Shown here: positions 1 through 9,906 of the stretch, piece after piece
How the letters are laid out: the number at the start of each line of letters is the position of its first letter
Position numbering within the stretch: position 1 is the first letter of the stretch
From: Chelativorans sp. J32
GTDB taxonomy: Bacteria > Pseudomonadota > Alphaproteobacteria > Rhizobiales > Rhizobiaceae
NCBI RefSeq assembly: GCF_000518985.1
Contig: NZ_JAEQ01000012.1
Coordinates: forward strand, 62,001 to 126,000
DNA length: 64,000 nt
Reading direction: 5' to 3'
Made by a program: the position numbers and the translations under genes
The notes under the pieces: generated by a model
Told to the model about the DNA's origin: nothing
Seen by the model: the letters and a program-made list of their open reading frames with translations, nothing else
The model's database searches: none

Positions 1-1
1 G

Positions 2-2305
2 TCCATCAAGGCTCTGGAAGAGGTGATGGGTGCCGAGAAGCAGGTCCTTCTGGCGACCCAGATGAACGCGTCCGACGACGATCCGGATCCGAGCAAGATC
101 TACGATGTCGGCACGCTTGCCAACGTATTGCAGCTCCTCAAGCTTCCCGATGGCACCGTGAAAGTGCTCGTGGAGGGTGCTTCGCGTGCCCGCATCACCG
201 GTTTCACCGACCGGCAGGACTTTCACGAGGCCCATGCCGCGGTGCTGGCCGAGCCCGAGGAAGACGAAGTCGAGATCGAGGCACTCGCGCGCTCGGTCGT
301 GGCCGACTTCGAGAATTATGTGAAGCTCAACAAGAAGATTTCGCCCGAAGTGGTGGGCGCGACGAGCCAGATCGAGGATTATTCCAAGCTGGCAGACACC
401 GTCGCTTCGCATCTGGCGATCAAGATTCCTGAGAAGCAGGAGATGCTCGCGACGCTCTCGATCCGTGAGCGCCTCGAAAAGGCCATGGGCTTCATGGAAG
501 CCGAAATCTCTGTTCTGCAGGTGGAAAAGCGCATCCGCTCCCGCGTCAAGCGGCAGATGGAGAAGACCCAGCGCGAATACTACCTCAACGAGCAGATGAA
601 GGCGATCCAGAAGGAGCTGGGCGAGGGGGAGGACGGCCGCAACGAGGTCGCCGAGCTTGAGGAGCGCATCAAGAAGACCAAGCTTTCCAAGGAAGCCCGC
701 GAGAAGGCAGAGGCCGAGCTGAAGAAGCTGCAGACCATGTCGCCGATGTCTGCAGAGGCGACGGTCGTGCGCAACTATCTCGACTGGCTGCTTTCGATTC
801 CGTGGAAGAAGAGCTCCAAGGTGCGCCGTGATCTGGCCTATGCCGAAGAGGTGCTGGATGCCGATCACTTCGGCTTGGAGAAGGTGAAGGAGCGCATCAT
901 CGAGTACCTGGCGGTGCAGAGCCGACAGGACAAGATCAAGGGCCCGATCCTCTGCCTCGTCGGACCTCCGGGTGTCGGTAAGACTTCGCTCGGCAAGTCG
1001 ATCGCCAAGGCCACCGGTCGCGAGTTCGTGCGTATGGCGCTGGGCGGCGTGCGTGACGAGGCCGAGATCCGCGGTCACCGACGCACCTATATCGGCTCGA
1101 TGCCCGGCAAGGTCATCCAGTCGATGAAGAAGGCGAAGAAATCCAATCCGCTCTTCCTGCTCGATGAGATCGACAAGATGGGCATGGATTTCCGCGGCGA
1201 CCCGTCCTCGGCTTTGCTTGAGGTCCTGGATCCCGAGCAGAATGCGACCTTCATGGACCACTATCTCGAGGTCGAATACGACCTGTCGAGCGTGATGTTC
1301 GTGACGACGGCGAATACTCTCAACATTCCGCCGGCGCTCATGGACCGCATGGAGATCATCCGCATTGCCGGCTATACGGAAGACGAGAAGGTCGAGATCG
1401 CCAAGCGGCACCTCCTGCCCAAGGCCGTGCGCGAGCACGCATTGAAGCAGGGCGAGTTCTCCGTCACGGATGGGGCGCTGCAGGCCGTCATCCGCACTTA
1501 CACGCGAGAGGCGGGTGTCCGTAATCTTGAGCGCGAGCTCATGAAGCTGGCGCGCAAGGCGGTGACCGAGATCCTGAAGACCGGCAAGACCTCCGTCGAG
1601 GTGACCGAGGATAATCTGGCCGACTATCTCGGCGTGCCGCGGTTCCGCTTCGGCCAGGTCGAGGGCGAGGACCAAGTGGGCGTCGTGACGGGACTGGCAT
1701 GGACCGAGGTCGGCGGCGAGCTGCTGACGATCGAGGGCGTCATGATGCCTGGCAAGGGCCGCATGACCGTCACGGGTAACCTGCGCGACGTCATGAAGGA
1801 ATCGATCTCCGCAGCGGCCTCCTATGTCCGCTCGAGGGCCGTCGATTTCGGCATCGAGCCCCCGGCCTTCGACAAGAGGGACATCCACGTGCACGTGCCG
1901 GAAGGCGCGACGCCGAAGGATGGTCCGTCCGCCGGCGTCGCGATGGCAACTGCGATCGTTTCGGTGCTGACCGGTATTCCGGTCCGCAAGGACGTCGCAA
2001 TGACCGGCGAGATCACGCTGCGCGGCCGGGTACTCCCGATCGGCGGTCTCAAGGAGAAGCTCTTGGCGGCGCTTCGCGGCGGCATCAAGAAGGTGCTCAT
2101 CCCGGAAGAAAACGCCAAGGACCTGGCGGATATCCCGGAGAACGTGAAGAGCGGTCTGGAAATCGTGCCCGTAAGCCGGGTGGGCGAGGTCCTGGAGCAT
2201 GCGCTGGTGCGCTTGCCCGAACCGATCGAATGGGTCGAGCCTGTAAACGCGCCTGCCACGGCGGACGTGGCTGACGATGCGGCGCAGCCTGCTGTCGCTC
2301 ATTGA
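2..2305 (+). CDS. lon: ATP-dependent Lon protease (5' end outside window)
   Basis: Lon is a cytoplasmic AAA+ serine protease that degrades misfolded and short-lived regulatory proteins. The reading frame is open from base 2, and its first residues ([14 protein letters not shown]) match the Lon N-terminal domain, so about 45 N-terminal residues lie before the window; 767 are visible. The Walker A motif GPPGVGKT is at 962-985, followed by the Walker B segment FLLDEIDK. The proteolytic Ser-Lys dyad is visible as Ser in PKDGPSAG (codon 1928-1930) and Lys in GGLKEKLL (codon 2051-2053). A Rho-independent terminator follows 26 bases after the stop, and hupB comes next, the usual order in rhizobia. 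Identity is certain; only the start is missing. Confidence 0.98.
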   Translation, partial: SIKALEEVMGAEKQVLLATQMNASDDDPDPSKIYDVGTLANVLQLLKLPDGTVKVLVEGASRARITGFTDRQDFHEAHAAVLAEPEEDEVEIEALARSVVADFENYVKLNKKISPEVVGATSQIEDYSKLADTVASHLAIKIPEKQEMLATLSIRERLEKAMGFMEAEISVLQVEKRIRSRVKRQMEKTQREYYLNEQMKAIQKELGEGEDGRNEVAELEERIKKTKLSKEAREKAEAELKKLQTMSPMSAEATVVRNYLDWLLSIPWKKSSKVRRDLAYAEEVLDADHFGLEKVKERIIEYLAVQSRQDKIKGPILCLVGPPGVGKTSLGKSIAKATGREFVRMALGGVRDEAEIRGHRRTYIGSMPGKVIQSMKKAKKSNPLFLLDEIDKMGMDFRGDPSSALLEVLDPEQNATFMDHYLEVEYDLSSVMFVTTANTLNIPPALMDRMEIIRIAGYTEDEKVEIAKRHLLPKAVREHALKQGEFSVTDGALQAVIRTYTREAGVRNLERELMKLARKAVTEILKTGKTSVEVTEDNLADYLGVPRFRFGQVEGEDQVGVVTGLAWTEVGGELLTIEGVMMPGKGRMTVTGNLRDVMKESISAAASYVRSRAVDFGIEPPAFDKRDIHVHVPEGATPKDGPSAGVAMATAIVSVLTGIPVRKDVAMTGEITLRGRVLPIGGLKEKLLAALRGGIKKVLIPEENAKDLADIPENVKSGLEIVPVSRVGEVLEHALVRLPEPIEWVEPVNAPATADVADDAAQPAVAH

Positions 2306-2331
2306 GCATAAGATTTTCGGCAAGAACGACG

Positions 2332-2360
2332 AAAGCCGGCCCGCAAGGGCCGGCTTTTTT
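2332..2360 (+). terminator. Rho-independent terminator of lon
   Basis: A GC-rich hairpin (AGCCGGCCC, loop GCAA, GGGCCGGCT) is followed by a run of T. It lies directly after the lon stop codon. Confidence 0.9.
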
Positions 2361-2499
2361 GCTGAAAGCCGCAGAAATCCGGGGATTTTTCAGGATTCCT
2401 CCGCATTTGTCGCTTGGTGACGCGGCGAGTTCTTCATAAAGTGCGGGCCTCGCCGGTTGAGTCGATCTCCGGCCATTACAAGGAAGGGGTTTGTTGTTT

Positions 2500-2772
2500 A
2501 TGAACAAGAACGAACTGGTATCCGCCGTCGCCGAGAAGGCCGGCATTTCCAAGGGTGACGCTCAGTCGGCTGTGGATGCGGTCTTTTCCGTGATCACCAG
2601 CGAGCTGAAGAACGGCGGAGACGTCCGGCTCGTGGGCTTCGGCAATTTCAGCGTGTCGCGGCGCGAGGCCTCCACTGGCCGCAACCCGCAGACCGGCGCC
2701 GAGGTTAAGATCCCGGCCCGCAACGTTCCGAAATTCTCCGCGGGCAAGGGCCTCAAGGACGCGATCAACTGA
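2500..2772 (+). CDS. hupB: DNA-binding protein HU
   Basis: HU is a small histone-like protein that bends and compacts DNA as a dimer. The 90 residues match the family length. The N-terminus MNKNELVSAVAEKAG and the DNA-binding arm region around GRNPQTGAEVKIPARNVPKF are typical. I chose the ATG at 2500 over the TTG nine bases upstream because AAGGAAGGGG at 2480-2489 is a good ribosome binding site for it. A CTTGGT-N17-ATAAAG pair about 80 bases upstream could be the promoter. The gene is monocistronic, closed by a terminator at 2800. Confidence 0.97.
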   Translation: MNKNELVSAVAEKAGISKGDAQSAVDAVFSVITSELKNGGDVRLVGFGNFSVSRREASTGRNPQTGAEVKIPARNVPKFSAGKGLKDAIN

Positions 2773-2799
2773 TCGCTCCGTTCCGTTTTCTTGCGGAAG

Positions 2800-2825
2800 G
2801 CCGGGCTCTGCCCGGCTTTTCTATT
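2800..2825 (+). terminator. Rho-independent terminator of hupB
   Basis: The stem GCCGGG, loop CTCTG, CCCGGC is followed by TTTTCTATTTT, 27 bases after the hupB stop. Confidence 0.85.
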
Positions 2826-2976
2826 TTGAGAGCCCGGACGGGTTTCCTCTGTAATTCTCAGCATTTTTGCGGGCGGCGTTTGCGGGGAACGAAGCCCCGC
2901 ATTGCAGCTTTGGAAGCCGTCACGACAAAGCCGTTGGAGTGCTCTCCAGAAGCCCTTCGGAAGGGAGTTCGCGATC

Positions 2977-4089
2977 ATGAGTTCTAAGCTTTTCACTCCG
3001 ATGCGCGTCGGTTCGCTTGAACTGGAAAACCGGGTCGTCATTGCCCCGATGTGCCAGTATTCCGCCGAGGACGGCTGCATGACCGATTGGCACACGATCC
3101 ATCTTGGAAGCTTGGCGCTTTCCGGTGCGGCATTGCTGACGATCGAAGCCACGGCTGTGGCGCCTGAAGGCCGGATTTCCTATGCCGATGTCGGCCTCTA
3201 TTCCGATGAGAATGAAGCTGCGATGCGTCGCGTGCTCGAAACGGTCCGGCGATGGTCGGATATGCCCATCGCGGTCCAACTCGCCCATGCAGGCCGCAAG
3301 GCTTCCGTCGAAATTCCCTGGAAGGGGGGCGGGCAGATACGTCCGGGCATGCCGGGAGGCTGGCAGACCGAGGCGCCATCGGCGGTGCCCTTCAAGGAAA
3401 GCGAGAACCCGCCCACAGCACTAGACCGCGCCGGTCTTGCCCGCGTGCGGAACGCTTTCGCCGATGCCGCGAAGCGGGCTGCGCGCCTCGGTCTGGACGC
3501 GGTTCAGATCCATGCCGCCCATGGCTATCTGCTGCACGAATTCCTTTCGCCATTGTCGAACCACCGGAGCGATGAATATGGTGGTCCGCTTGAAAACCGC
3601 ATGCGCTATCCCCTGGAAGTCTTCGATGCGGTTCGCGCCGCTTTTCCAGCCGGGCAGCCCGTCACGGTGCGGGTTTCCGGCACCGATTGGGTGGAGGGCG
3701 GTTGGACGATCGAGGAGACGATCGTCTTCGCCCGGGCGCTTGAGGCGCGGGGCTGCGATGCGATCCACATTTCGAGCGGAGGCCTGTCGCCCGTGCAGCG
3801 GATTCCCGTCGGCCCCAGCTACCAGGTTCCGCTCGCCCGAGCGGTCAAGGCAGCGGTCCGCATGCCGGTCGTGGCGGTTGGGCTGATTACCGAATTCGAG
3901 CAGGCGGAGGCTATCGTCGGCACGGGAGATGCAGACTTCGTCGCGCTGGCCCGCGCCATCCTCTATGATCCGCACTGGCCTTGGCACGCCGCGGCTCATC
4001 TGGGCGGGAAGGTTAGGGCGCCCAACCAGTATCTCCGCTCGCAGCCAAGGCAGTACAAGGATTTGTTCGCCATTCGCGAAGAGGATTGA
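2977..4089 (+). CDS. Old yellow enzyme family NADH:flavin oxidoreductase (YqjM-like)
   Basis: This is an FMN-dependent TIM-barrel ene-reductase that reduces activated C=C bonds with NAD(P)H; the natural substrate is unknown. The 370 residues contain APMCQYS with the Cys at residue 26, the position of the flavin-tuning Cys in the YqjM (class III) branch, and HAAHGYLLHEFLSPL with the paired substrate-binding histidines. The C-terminal half carries the glycine-rich phosphate-binding strand. The start at 2977 is set by CGGAAGGGAG just upstream; a longer frame upstream lacks a ribosome binding site. The leader contains a small hairpin (GCGGGG/CCCCGC, about 2880-2898). The gene converges on the LysR gene and appears monocistronic. 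Confidence 0.93.
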   Translation: MSSKLFTPMRVGSLELENRVVIAPMCQYSAEDGCMTDWHTIHLGSLALSGAALLTIEATAVAPEGRISYADVGLYSDENEAAMRRVLETVRRWSDMPIAVQLAHAGRKASVEIPWKGGGQIRPGMPGGWQTEAPSAVPFKESENPPTALDRAGLARVRNAFADAAKRAARLGLDAVQIHAAHGYLLHEFLSPLSNHRSDEYGGPLENRMRYPLEVFDAVRAAFPAGQPVTVRVSGTDWVEGGWTIEETIVFARALEARGCDAIHISSGGLSPVQRIPVGPSYQVPLARAVKAAVRMPVVAVGLITEFEQAEAIVGTGDADFVALARAILYDPHWPWHAAAHLGGKVRAPNQYLRSQPRQYKDLFAIREED

Positions 4090-4097
4090 CGACCCTC

Positions 4098-5018
4098 TCA
4101 GCCCTTCCCGGAAATCAGCTGGTCGCCGTGGAATTCATAGGCCATGCGCGCTGCCTCTGCGTGAATGAAAGCGAGAAGTGTGCGGATCCGCGGCGCGGCG
4201 GCCAGATCGTTGTGGCATATCGCCCAATATTGGCGTTCCAGATACAAGTCTGAGGGAATGACCGGCTGCAGCTCTGGATGGTGGCACGCCATGTAATGCG
4301 GCAGTACGCACAGGCCGAGCCCGTGACGCGCGGCGGCGAGTTGGGCGTGGATGCTGGAACACTGGTAAGCCGCCCGCATGCCGGGAAGAAGCTCTCGATG
4401 GTAATCGAGCCCCGGGGTGAAGACCGTATCTTCGATATAGCCGATAAAGTAGTGATCGGCGAGATCGTCTCTTGAGCGGATGGGGCCGTGGCGGGCCAGG
4501 TAGTCGCGGTGCCCATAGATGAACAACCGGTAGAGCGTGATCTTCTCATAATGATAGGGACCGGTCTTCGGCGCATTGAGCGTGATCGTGATGTCGGCCT
4601 CGCGACGGGAAAGCGAAACGATCTGCTGGATCGTCAGCACCTCGATCGATAGGCCCGGTTGCGAAAGCGCCAGCAGCGGAAGCCGGTCTGCGAGGAAAAA
4701 GTTGCCGAAGCCTTCAAGCGTGCTGATACGCACGACGCCGGTCATGGGTGCGGCGCCGCTCGCAGCTTCGTTATGGAAGCTGGAAGCCTCCCGCTCCATG
4801 ACTTCGGCGTTCTCGACCAGGCGCTCACCGAGCGCTGTCAACGTATAACCGCGTGGGCTCCTCTCGAAGAGCTTTGCCGCAAGCGCCTGTTCCAGCCGAT
4901 CGATCCTGCGCGAGACCGTGGCGTGGTTCGTCCTGAGTTTGCGCGCCGCCGCCGACAGTTGACCCGTGCGGGCCACAGCGAGGAAGAACTGCAGGTCGTC
5001 CCAAGTGAAGCGATGCAT
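4098..5018 (-). CDS. LysR-family transcriptional regulator
   Basis: This is a one-component DNA-binding regulator. The N-terminal winged helix-turn-helix is clear (FTWDDLQFFLAVARTGQLSA, then KLRTNHATVSRRIDRLE), and the remaining ~220 residues form the LysR effector-binding domain. The length is 306 residues from the ATG at 5018; a TTG 18 bases upstream is possible, but the ATG starts at the conserved family N-terminus. It is divergent from the ABC importer operon starting at 5219, so it most likely controls that operon and itself. The shared 200-base intergenic region holds an inverted repeat at 5056-5077 that fits a LysR site. The inducer is unknown. Confidence 0.93.
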   Translation of the reverse strand: MHRFTWDDLQFFLAVARTGQLSAAARKLRTNHATVSRRIDRLEQALAAKLFERSPRGYTLTALGERLVENAEVMEREASSFHNEAASGAAPMTGVVRISTLEGFGNFFLADRLPLLALSQPGLSIEVLTIQQIVSLSRREADITITLNAPKTGPYHYEKITLYRLFIYGHRDYLARHGPIRSRDDLADHYFIGYIEDTVFTPGLDYHRELLPGMRAAYQCSSIHAQLAAARHGLGLCVLPHYMACHHPELQPVIPSDLYLERQYWAICHNDLAAAPRIRTLLAFIHAEAARMAYEFHGDQLISGKG

Positions 5019-5055
5019 AGCTTGTGCATTTCTCAACAGAACTTGTGCAGAATTG

Positions 5056-5077
5056 GACGTTTGTGTGCGTCAACGTC
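5056..5077. promoter_or_regulatory. Candidate LysR operator (GACGTT-N10-AACGTC)
   Basis: A perfect inverted repeat with 6-base arms and a 10-base spacer lies between the LysR start (5018) and the ABC operon start (5219). The 8-base direct repeat CTTGTGCA occurs at 5022 and 5043, two helical turns apart. The position and symmetry fit a LysR-type binding site. This is inference from sequence only. Confidence 0.45.
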
Positions 5078-5218
5078 AATGCTACTTTCCGGGAATGCTG
5101 CGCTGCGGTTCGCCGCAAGGCACCTTCCCCGCTCGTGGAGGAGACAGGAGCGGGAGAAAAGAAAAGGGCCGGGGAGCAGCCGAGCGTTGAGGCGCGAGTT
5201 TCGATGGGAGGAAAATGC

Positions 5219-6424
5219 ATGGGAAGACTGGCACTCGTCACGGCCGCGCTTCTGGCGGCAACCGCTATCCCTGCGGCAGCGCAGGTCTCGGACAATACTG
5301 TCAAGATCGGCATCCTGAACGACCAGTCGGGCGTCTATGCCGATTTTGGCGGGAAATGGTCGTTCGAGGCGGCCAAAATGGCCGCGGAGGATTTCGGCGG
5401 CAAGGTTCTCGACGCGCCGATCGAGGTGATCACCGCCGACCACCAGAACAAGCCGGATATCGCCTCCAACATTGCCCGCCAGTGGTATGACACGGAGCAG
5501 GTGGATTCCATCATGGAACTTACCACGTCCTCGGTCGCTCTCGCGGTGCAGGGCATCTCCAAGGAAAAGAAGAAGATCGATATCGTCACCGGTGCGGCCA
5601 CCACCGAACTCACCGGCGCGCAGTGCTCGCCTTATGGTTTTCACTGGGCCTATGACACCCATGCCCTTGCCGTTGGCACCGGTGGCGCGCTGGTGGAGCA
5701 GGGTGGTGACACCTGGTTCTTCCTGACCGCCGATTATGCCTTCGGCTATTCGCTTGAGGAACAGACCTCCAACTTCGTAAAATCGAAGGGGGGTCAGGTG
5801 TTGGGCTCCGTGCGTCATCCGTTGGGCACGACCGACTATTCCTCGTTCCTGCTGCAGGCGCAGTCGTCTGGCGCCAAGGTGATCGGGCTCGCCAATGCGG
5901 GTCTCGATACTTCGAACGCCATCAAGCAGGCGGCAGAATTCGGCATCGTCGCCGGCGGACAGCGGCTTGCGGCACTGCTTTTCACCCTTGCCGAGGTCCA
6001 TGGCCTGGGACTTGAGGCGGCACAGGGCCTGACGCTCACCGAGGGCTATTATTGGGATCGCGACGACCAGTCCCGCGAATTCGCCAAGCGCTTCTTCGAG
6101 CGCACGCAGCGCATGCCGAACATGATCCAGGCAGGCACCTATTCCGCAGTCATGCAATATCTCAAGGCGATCGAGGCGGCCGGCACCGACGAGACGGAAG
6201 CCGTGGCGGCGAAGCTTCACGAGATGCCGGTTGACGATATCTTTGCCCAAGGCGGCAAGGTGGGCGCCAATGGCCGCATGATCAAGGATATGTACCTGCT
6301 GGAGGTGAAGAAGCCGGATGAAAGCAAGCAGCCGTGGGACTACTTCAAGGTGCTTGCTACAATCCCCGGCGACCAGGCCTATATGAATCCGGCTGAAAGC
6401 GGTTGTCCGCTGGTCAGCCAGTGA
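5219..6424 (+). CDS. ABC transporter periplasmic binding protein (branched-chain amino acid type)
   Basis: This is the secreted receptor of a five-gene importer of the Liv (HAAT) class. Residues 1-22 (MGRLALVTAALLAATAIPAA) are a Sec signal peptide, and the mature protein opens with the Peripla_BP_6 strand VKIGILNDQSGVYADFGG. The length is 401 residues. The ATG at 5219 has GGGAGGAAA at 5207-5214; the ATG at 5204 lies too close to that site. It is the first gene of a tight operon with two ATPases and two permeases, with a GMC oxidoreductase after them, so the ligand may be an alcohol- or hydroxyl-bearing compound rather than an amino acid. That ligand guess is contextual only. Confidence 0.9.
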   Translation: MGRLALVTAALLAATAIPAAAQVSDNTVKIGILNDQSGVYADFGGKWSFEAAKMAAEDFGGKVLDAPIEVITADHQNKPDIASNIARQWYDTEQVDSIMELTTSSVALAVQGISKEKKKIDIVTGAATTELTGAQCSPYGFHWAYDTHALAVGTGGALVEQGGDTWFFLTADYAFGYSLEEQTSNFVKSKGGQVLGSVRHPLGTTDYSSFLLQAQSSGAKVIGLANAGLDTSNAIKQAAEFGIVAGGQRLAALLFTLAEVHGLGLEAAQGLTLTEGYYWDRDDQSREFAKRFFERTQRMPNMIQAGTYSAVMQYLKAIEAAGTDETEAVAAKLHEMPVDDIFAQGGKVGANGRMIKDMYLLEVKKPDESKQPWDYFKVLATIPGDQAYMNPAESGCPLVSQ

Positions 6425-6428
6425 TACC

Positions 6429-7232
6429 ATGACCGGTATGTTGACGGCGGCCGTGCCCGGCCGCCACGTGCAGACACGGGAGCCGCGGGCGGTGCTTTCC
6501 GCCCGTGGGCTCCGGCGCGAGTTCGGCGGCTTTGTCGCGGTCAAAGACGTCAATATTGACGCCTATCATGCGCAGATCCACGCACTGATCGGCCCGAACG
6601 GCGCCGGCAAGACCACCGTCTTCAACCTTCTGACCAAGTTCCTGGAACCGACGAGCGGTACGATCCGGCTTGATGGCCGCGACATCACCAGGCTTTCGGC
6701 AGCGCGTGTGGCACGGATGGGGCTCGTGCGCTCGTTTCAGATTTCGGCGACCTTTCCCCACCTTTCCGTGCTCGACAATGTGCGCGTTGCGCTGCAGCGG
6801 CCGCGCGGTCTCGGTTACCAGTTCTGGCTCTCTCTCTCGGCGCTGGACCGGTTGAACGAACGCGCCCTCGAGCTCCTTGAATCCGTGGGTCTCCAGGATG
6901 AACGGCACAAGCTTGCGGCCGATCTTTCCTACGGTCGAAAGCGCGTCCTCGAAATCGCCACCACGCTGGCGCTCGACCCGAAGGTGCTTCTGCTCGACGA
7001 GCCCATGGCTGGCATGGGCCAGGAGGATATTGCCCGGGTGGCCTCGATCATACGGAACGTGGCGCAAGACCGCGCGGTGTTGATGGTGGAGCACAATCTC
7101 AAAGTAGTTGCCGACCTCTGCGATCGCATCACTGTTCTGCAGAGAGGCGAGGTGATCGCAACGGGAGATTATGTGACGGTCAGCGAGAACGAGCAGGTGA
7201 AGCTTGCATATATGGGGACCGGCTATGAGTGA
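6429..7232 (+). CDS. ABC transporter ATP-binding protein, LivG-like
   Basis: This is one of the two cytoplasmic ATPases powering the importer. It has Walker [10 protein letters not shown] near residue 58, a family-typical Q-loop, the signature region as [18 protein letters not shown], Walker [12 protein letters not shown] and the switch His in MVEHNL. The signature reads SYGRK rather than the usual SYGEQ or SHGEQ, a mild variation. The length is 267 residues; the first ~25 residues are extra compared with typical LivG, so a later start is possible. The stop overlaps the next gene. Confidence 0.93.
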   Translation: MTGMLTAAVPGRHVQTREPRAVLSARGLRREFGGFVAVKDVNIDAYHAQIHALIGPNGAGKTTVFNLLTKFLEPTSGTIRLDGRDITRLSAARVARMGLVRSFQISATFPHLSVLDNVRVALQRPRGLGYQFWLSLSALDRLNERALELLESVGLQDERHKLAADLSYGRKRVLEIATTLALDPKVLLLDEPMAGMGQEDIARVASIIRNVAQDRAVLMVEHNLKVVADLCDRITVLQRGEVIATGDYVTVSENEQVKLAYMGTGYE

Positions 7233-7932
7233 GCCGCTCCTATCGCTTTCCGATCTCCACGCCTGGTATGGCGAGAGCCATGTGCTGCATGGTGTGGACC
7301 TAGACGTCTTCCCCGGCGAAACCGTCACTCTCCTCGGCCGCAACGGAGTCGGCAAGACAACCACCCTGCGCGCCATTATGGGCATCATCCGGCGCCGTAC
7401 CGGCAGGATCACTTTTGGCGGCAAGGATCTGATGCGCCTGCCGCTCCACCGCACCGCACACCAGGGCATCGGCTTTGTGCCCGAGGAGCGCGGCATCTTC
7501 GCCACGCTTTCGGTCGAGGAGAACCTCCTCCTGCCGCCGGTCGTCTCCAAGGAGGGCGGCATGGGTCTGGAGGAGATCTTCGATCTTTTCCCCAACCTGA
7601 AGGAGCGCCGCAACAGCTCCGGCACGAAGCTCTCTGGCGGGGAGCAGCAGATGCTTGCGATCGCGCGGATGCTTCGGACAGGGGTGCGACTGCTCCTGCT
7701 GGACGAGCCCACGGAAGGGCTTGCGCCGGTGATCGTTCAGCGCATCGGCGAAGTTCTGCGGGAGCTCAAGAAGCGGGGCATGACCGTTCTGCTCGTCGAG
7801 CAGAACTTCCACTTCGCCCGGCGCATCGCAGACCGCTTCTACCTGATGGAGAATGGAAGGGTGACCGCAAGCTTCCCCGTCTCGGAACTCGATCGGCGCA
7901 GGGAAGCCCTGCACGAGACGCTCGGAGTCTGA
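7225..7932 (+). CDS. ABC transporter ATP-binding protein, LivF-like
   Basis: This is the second ATPase of the importer, 235 residues. It has Walker A GRNGVGKTT, signature LSGGEQQMLAIARML and Walker B LLLLDEPTEGLAP. The ATG at 7225 overlaps the end of the preceding ATPase gene by 8 bases, indicating translational coupling. The heterodimer of this protein with its LivG-like neighbour docks on the two permeases that follow. Confidence 0.94.
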   Translation: MSEPLLSLSDLHAWYGESHVLHGVDLDVFPGETVTLLGRNGVGKTTTLRAIMGIIRRRTGRITFGGKDLMRLPLHRTAHQGIGFVPEERGIFATLSVEENLLLPPVVSKEGGMGLEEIFDLFPNLKERRNSSGTKLSGGEQQMLAIARMLRTGVRLLLLDEPTEGLAPVIVQRIGEVLRELKKRGMTVLLVEQNFHFARRIADRFYLMENGRVTASFPVSELDRRREALHETLGV

Positions 7933-7937
7933 CGACA

Positions 7938-8825
7938 ATGACCATGATCTTCGGCATTCCGGTTCAGGCCTTCATGGGCCAGCTATTGGTAGGGCTGATC
8001 AATGGCTCATTCTACGCGATGCTGAGCCTTGGCCTCGCCATCATCTTCGGAATGCTGCGCATCATCAATTTCGCCCATGGCGCGCAGTATATGCTCGGCG
8101 CCTTTGTCGGCTATCTGCTGCTCACCCATTTCGGCATCGGCTATTGGCCGGCCTTGATCCTCGCGCCGCTCATCGTCGGCATCACCGGCATGATCATCGA
8201 ACGGCTGGCGCTGTCGCGCCTCTACGATCTCGACCATCTTTACGGCCTCCTCTTCACCTTCGGCCTGGCTTTGGTGATCGAGGGCGTGTTTCGCTACTAT
8301 TACGGCGTCTCCGGGCAGGCCTATACGCCGCCGCCGGCGCTTACCGGGGCCGTGAATTTGGGCTTCATGTTCCTGCCGGTCTATCGCGGATGGGCGGTGA
8401 TCGCCTCACTCGTGGTCTGTCTTGGCACCTGGCTGTTGATCGAGAAGACCAAACTGGGCTCTTATCTGCGCGCCGCGACGGAGAATCCGACGCTGGTTCA
8501 GGCTTTCGGCGTGAACGTTCCGCTGCTTCTGACCCTGACCTATGGCATTGGCGCCGCGCTCGCGGGCCTTGCCGGTATCATGGCCGCTCCTGTTTATCAG
8601 GTCAGCCCGCTGATGGGGTCCAATCTCATCATCATCGTCTTCGCCGTCGTGGTCGTCGGCGGGATGGGTTCGATCCTCGGCGCGATCGTCACGGGCTATC
8701 TGTTGGGCCTCGCCGAAGGGCTGACCAAGGTCTTCTATCCGGAAGCTTCCAATATCGTCATCTTCGTCATCATGGCGATCGTTCTCCTGGTCCGGCCGGC
8801 AGGCCTCTTCGGAAAGGATGCGTGA
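7938..8825 (+). CDS. ABC transporter permease, LivH-like
   Basis: This is an inner-membrane channel subunit of the importer, 295 residues, with about eight hydrophobic segments. The family-typical N-terminal segment GLINGSFYAMLSLGLAIIFG and the coupling region near AFGVNVPLLL are present. It starts 5 bases after the LivF-like stop, and its own stop is followed within 2 bases by the next permease start, so the operon is continuous. Confidence 0.94.
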   Translation: MTMIFGIPVQAFMGQLLVGLINGSFYAMLSLGLAIIFGMLRIINFAHGAQYMLGAFVGYLLLTHFGIGYWPALILAPLIVGITGMIIERLALSRLYDLDHLYGLLFTFGLALVIEGVFRYYYGVSGQAYTPPPALTGAVNLGFMFLPVYRGWAVIASLVVCLGTWLLIEKTKLGSYLRAATENPTLVQAFGVNVPLLLTLTYGIGAALAGLAGIMAAPVYQVSPLMGSNLIIIVFAVVVVGGMGSILGAIVTGYLLGLAEGLTKVFYPEASNIVIFVIMAIVLLVRPAGLFGKDA

Positions 8826-8826
8826 G

Positions 8827-9789
8827 ATGGCCGACCTCACTCTCACTCAAGCCGAAGCCCACCGCGCGACGCGGCTGGATGTTCTGCTGCTGCTCATCGC
8901 CGTGGTCGGCCTGATCGCCGCGCCGTTCTTCTTCTATCCCATCTTCCTGATGAAGATGCTCTGCTTTGCGCTCTTCGCCTGCGCTTTCAATCTCCTGCTT
9001 GGCTTCACCGGCCTGCTTTCCTTCGGCCATGCGGCCTTCTTCGGAGGCGCGGCCTATTTTACCGCGCATGCAGTCAAGGAATGGGGCTGGACGCCGGAAG
9101 CGGGCATCCTGCTCGGTCTTGTCGGCGCGGGCGGCATGGGGCTGGTCATGGGCTTTCTCGCCATCCGCCGCCAGGGCATCTATTTCGCCATGATCACGCT
9201 GGCCCTGGCGCAGATGTTCTTCTTCTTCTGCCTCCAAGCCCCCTTCACGAAGGGCGAGGATGGCATTCAGGGCGTGCCGCGCGGCTATCTCTTCGGTTTG
9301 ATCGACCTAAACCAGCCGCTCAATATCTATTATTTCGTGCTCGCCGTCTTCCTGATCGGCGTCTTCGCCATCTGGCGCATCGTCAATTCGCCCTTCGGCA
9401 TGATCCTGAAGTCCATCCGCGAGAATGAGAACCGAGCGATCTCGCTCGGCTATAGCGTGCAGAAATACAAGCTCGCGGCTTTCGTCATGTCGGCGGCGCT
9501 CTCGGGACTAGCCGGCGCGCTCAAGGCACTCGTGTTCCAATTTGCCACGCTCACCGATGTGAGCTGGCAGATGTCGGGTGAAGTGATCCTGATGACACTT
9601 CTGGGCGGCATCGGCACCATGGTGGGGCCGATCGTTGGGGCCGGGCTTGTGGTGACGCTTCAGAACTATCTCGCCACCTCTCCGCTGCCCGTCACCATCG
9701 TCACTGGGACGATCTTCATGATCTGCGTGCTTATCTTCCGGCGAGGCATTGTCGGCGAAATCCAGGCGCTCCTGCGCCGGCTGAGTTAG
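8827..9789 (+). CDS. ABC transporter permease, LivM-like
   Basis: This is the second permease subunit, 320 residues, with about nine membrane segments. Family blocks include FNLLLGFTGLLSFGHAAFFG and the coupling helix region SIRENENRAISLGY. The ATG at 8827 is favoured over the one at 8818 because GGAAAGG at 8811-8817 is correctly spaced for it. It completes the transporter set; the GMC oxidoreductase begins 118 bases downstream on the same strand. Confidence 0.93.
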   Translation: MADLTLTQAEAHRATRLDVLLLLIAVVGLIAAPFFFYPIFLMKMLCFALFACAFNLLLGFTGLLSFGHAAFFGGAAYFTAHAVKEWGWTPEAGILLGLVGAGGMGLVMGFLAIRRQGIYFAMITLALAQMFFFFCLQAPFTKGEDGIQGVPRGYLFGLIDLNQPLNIYYFVLAVFLIGVFAIWRIVNSPFGMILKSIRENENRAISLGYSVQKYKLAAFVMSAALSGLAGALKALVFQFATLTDVSWQMSGEVILMTLLGGIGTMVGPIVGAGLVVTLQNYLATSPLPVTIVTGTIFMICVLIFRRGIVGEIQALLRRLS

Positions 9790-9906
9790 CCGAAGTGCAT
9801 AAGGGAGCCATTTGTGGAGCTTTAAGCATGGCGACGCTCTCCTCTGGCCCGGGAGGGCAGAAGAGGGTGTGGAAGAACGCCGATCCATCGCTTGGACCGA
9901 GCATCC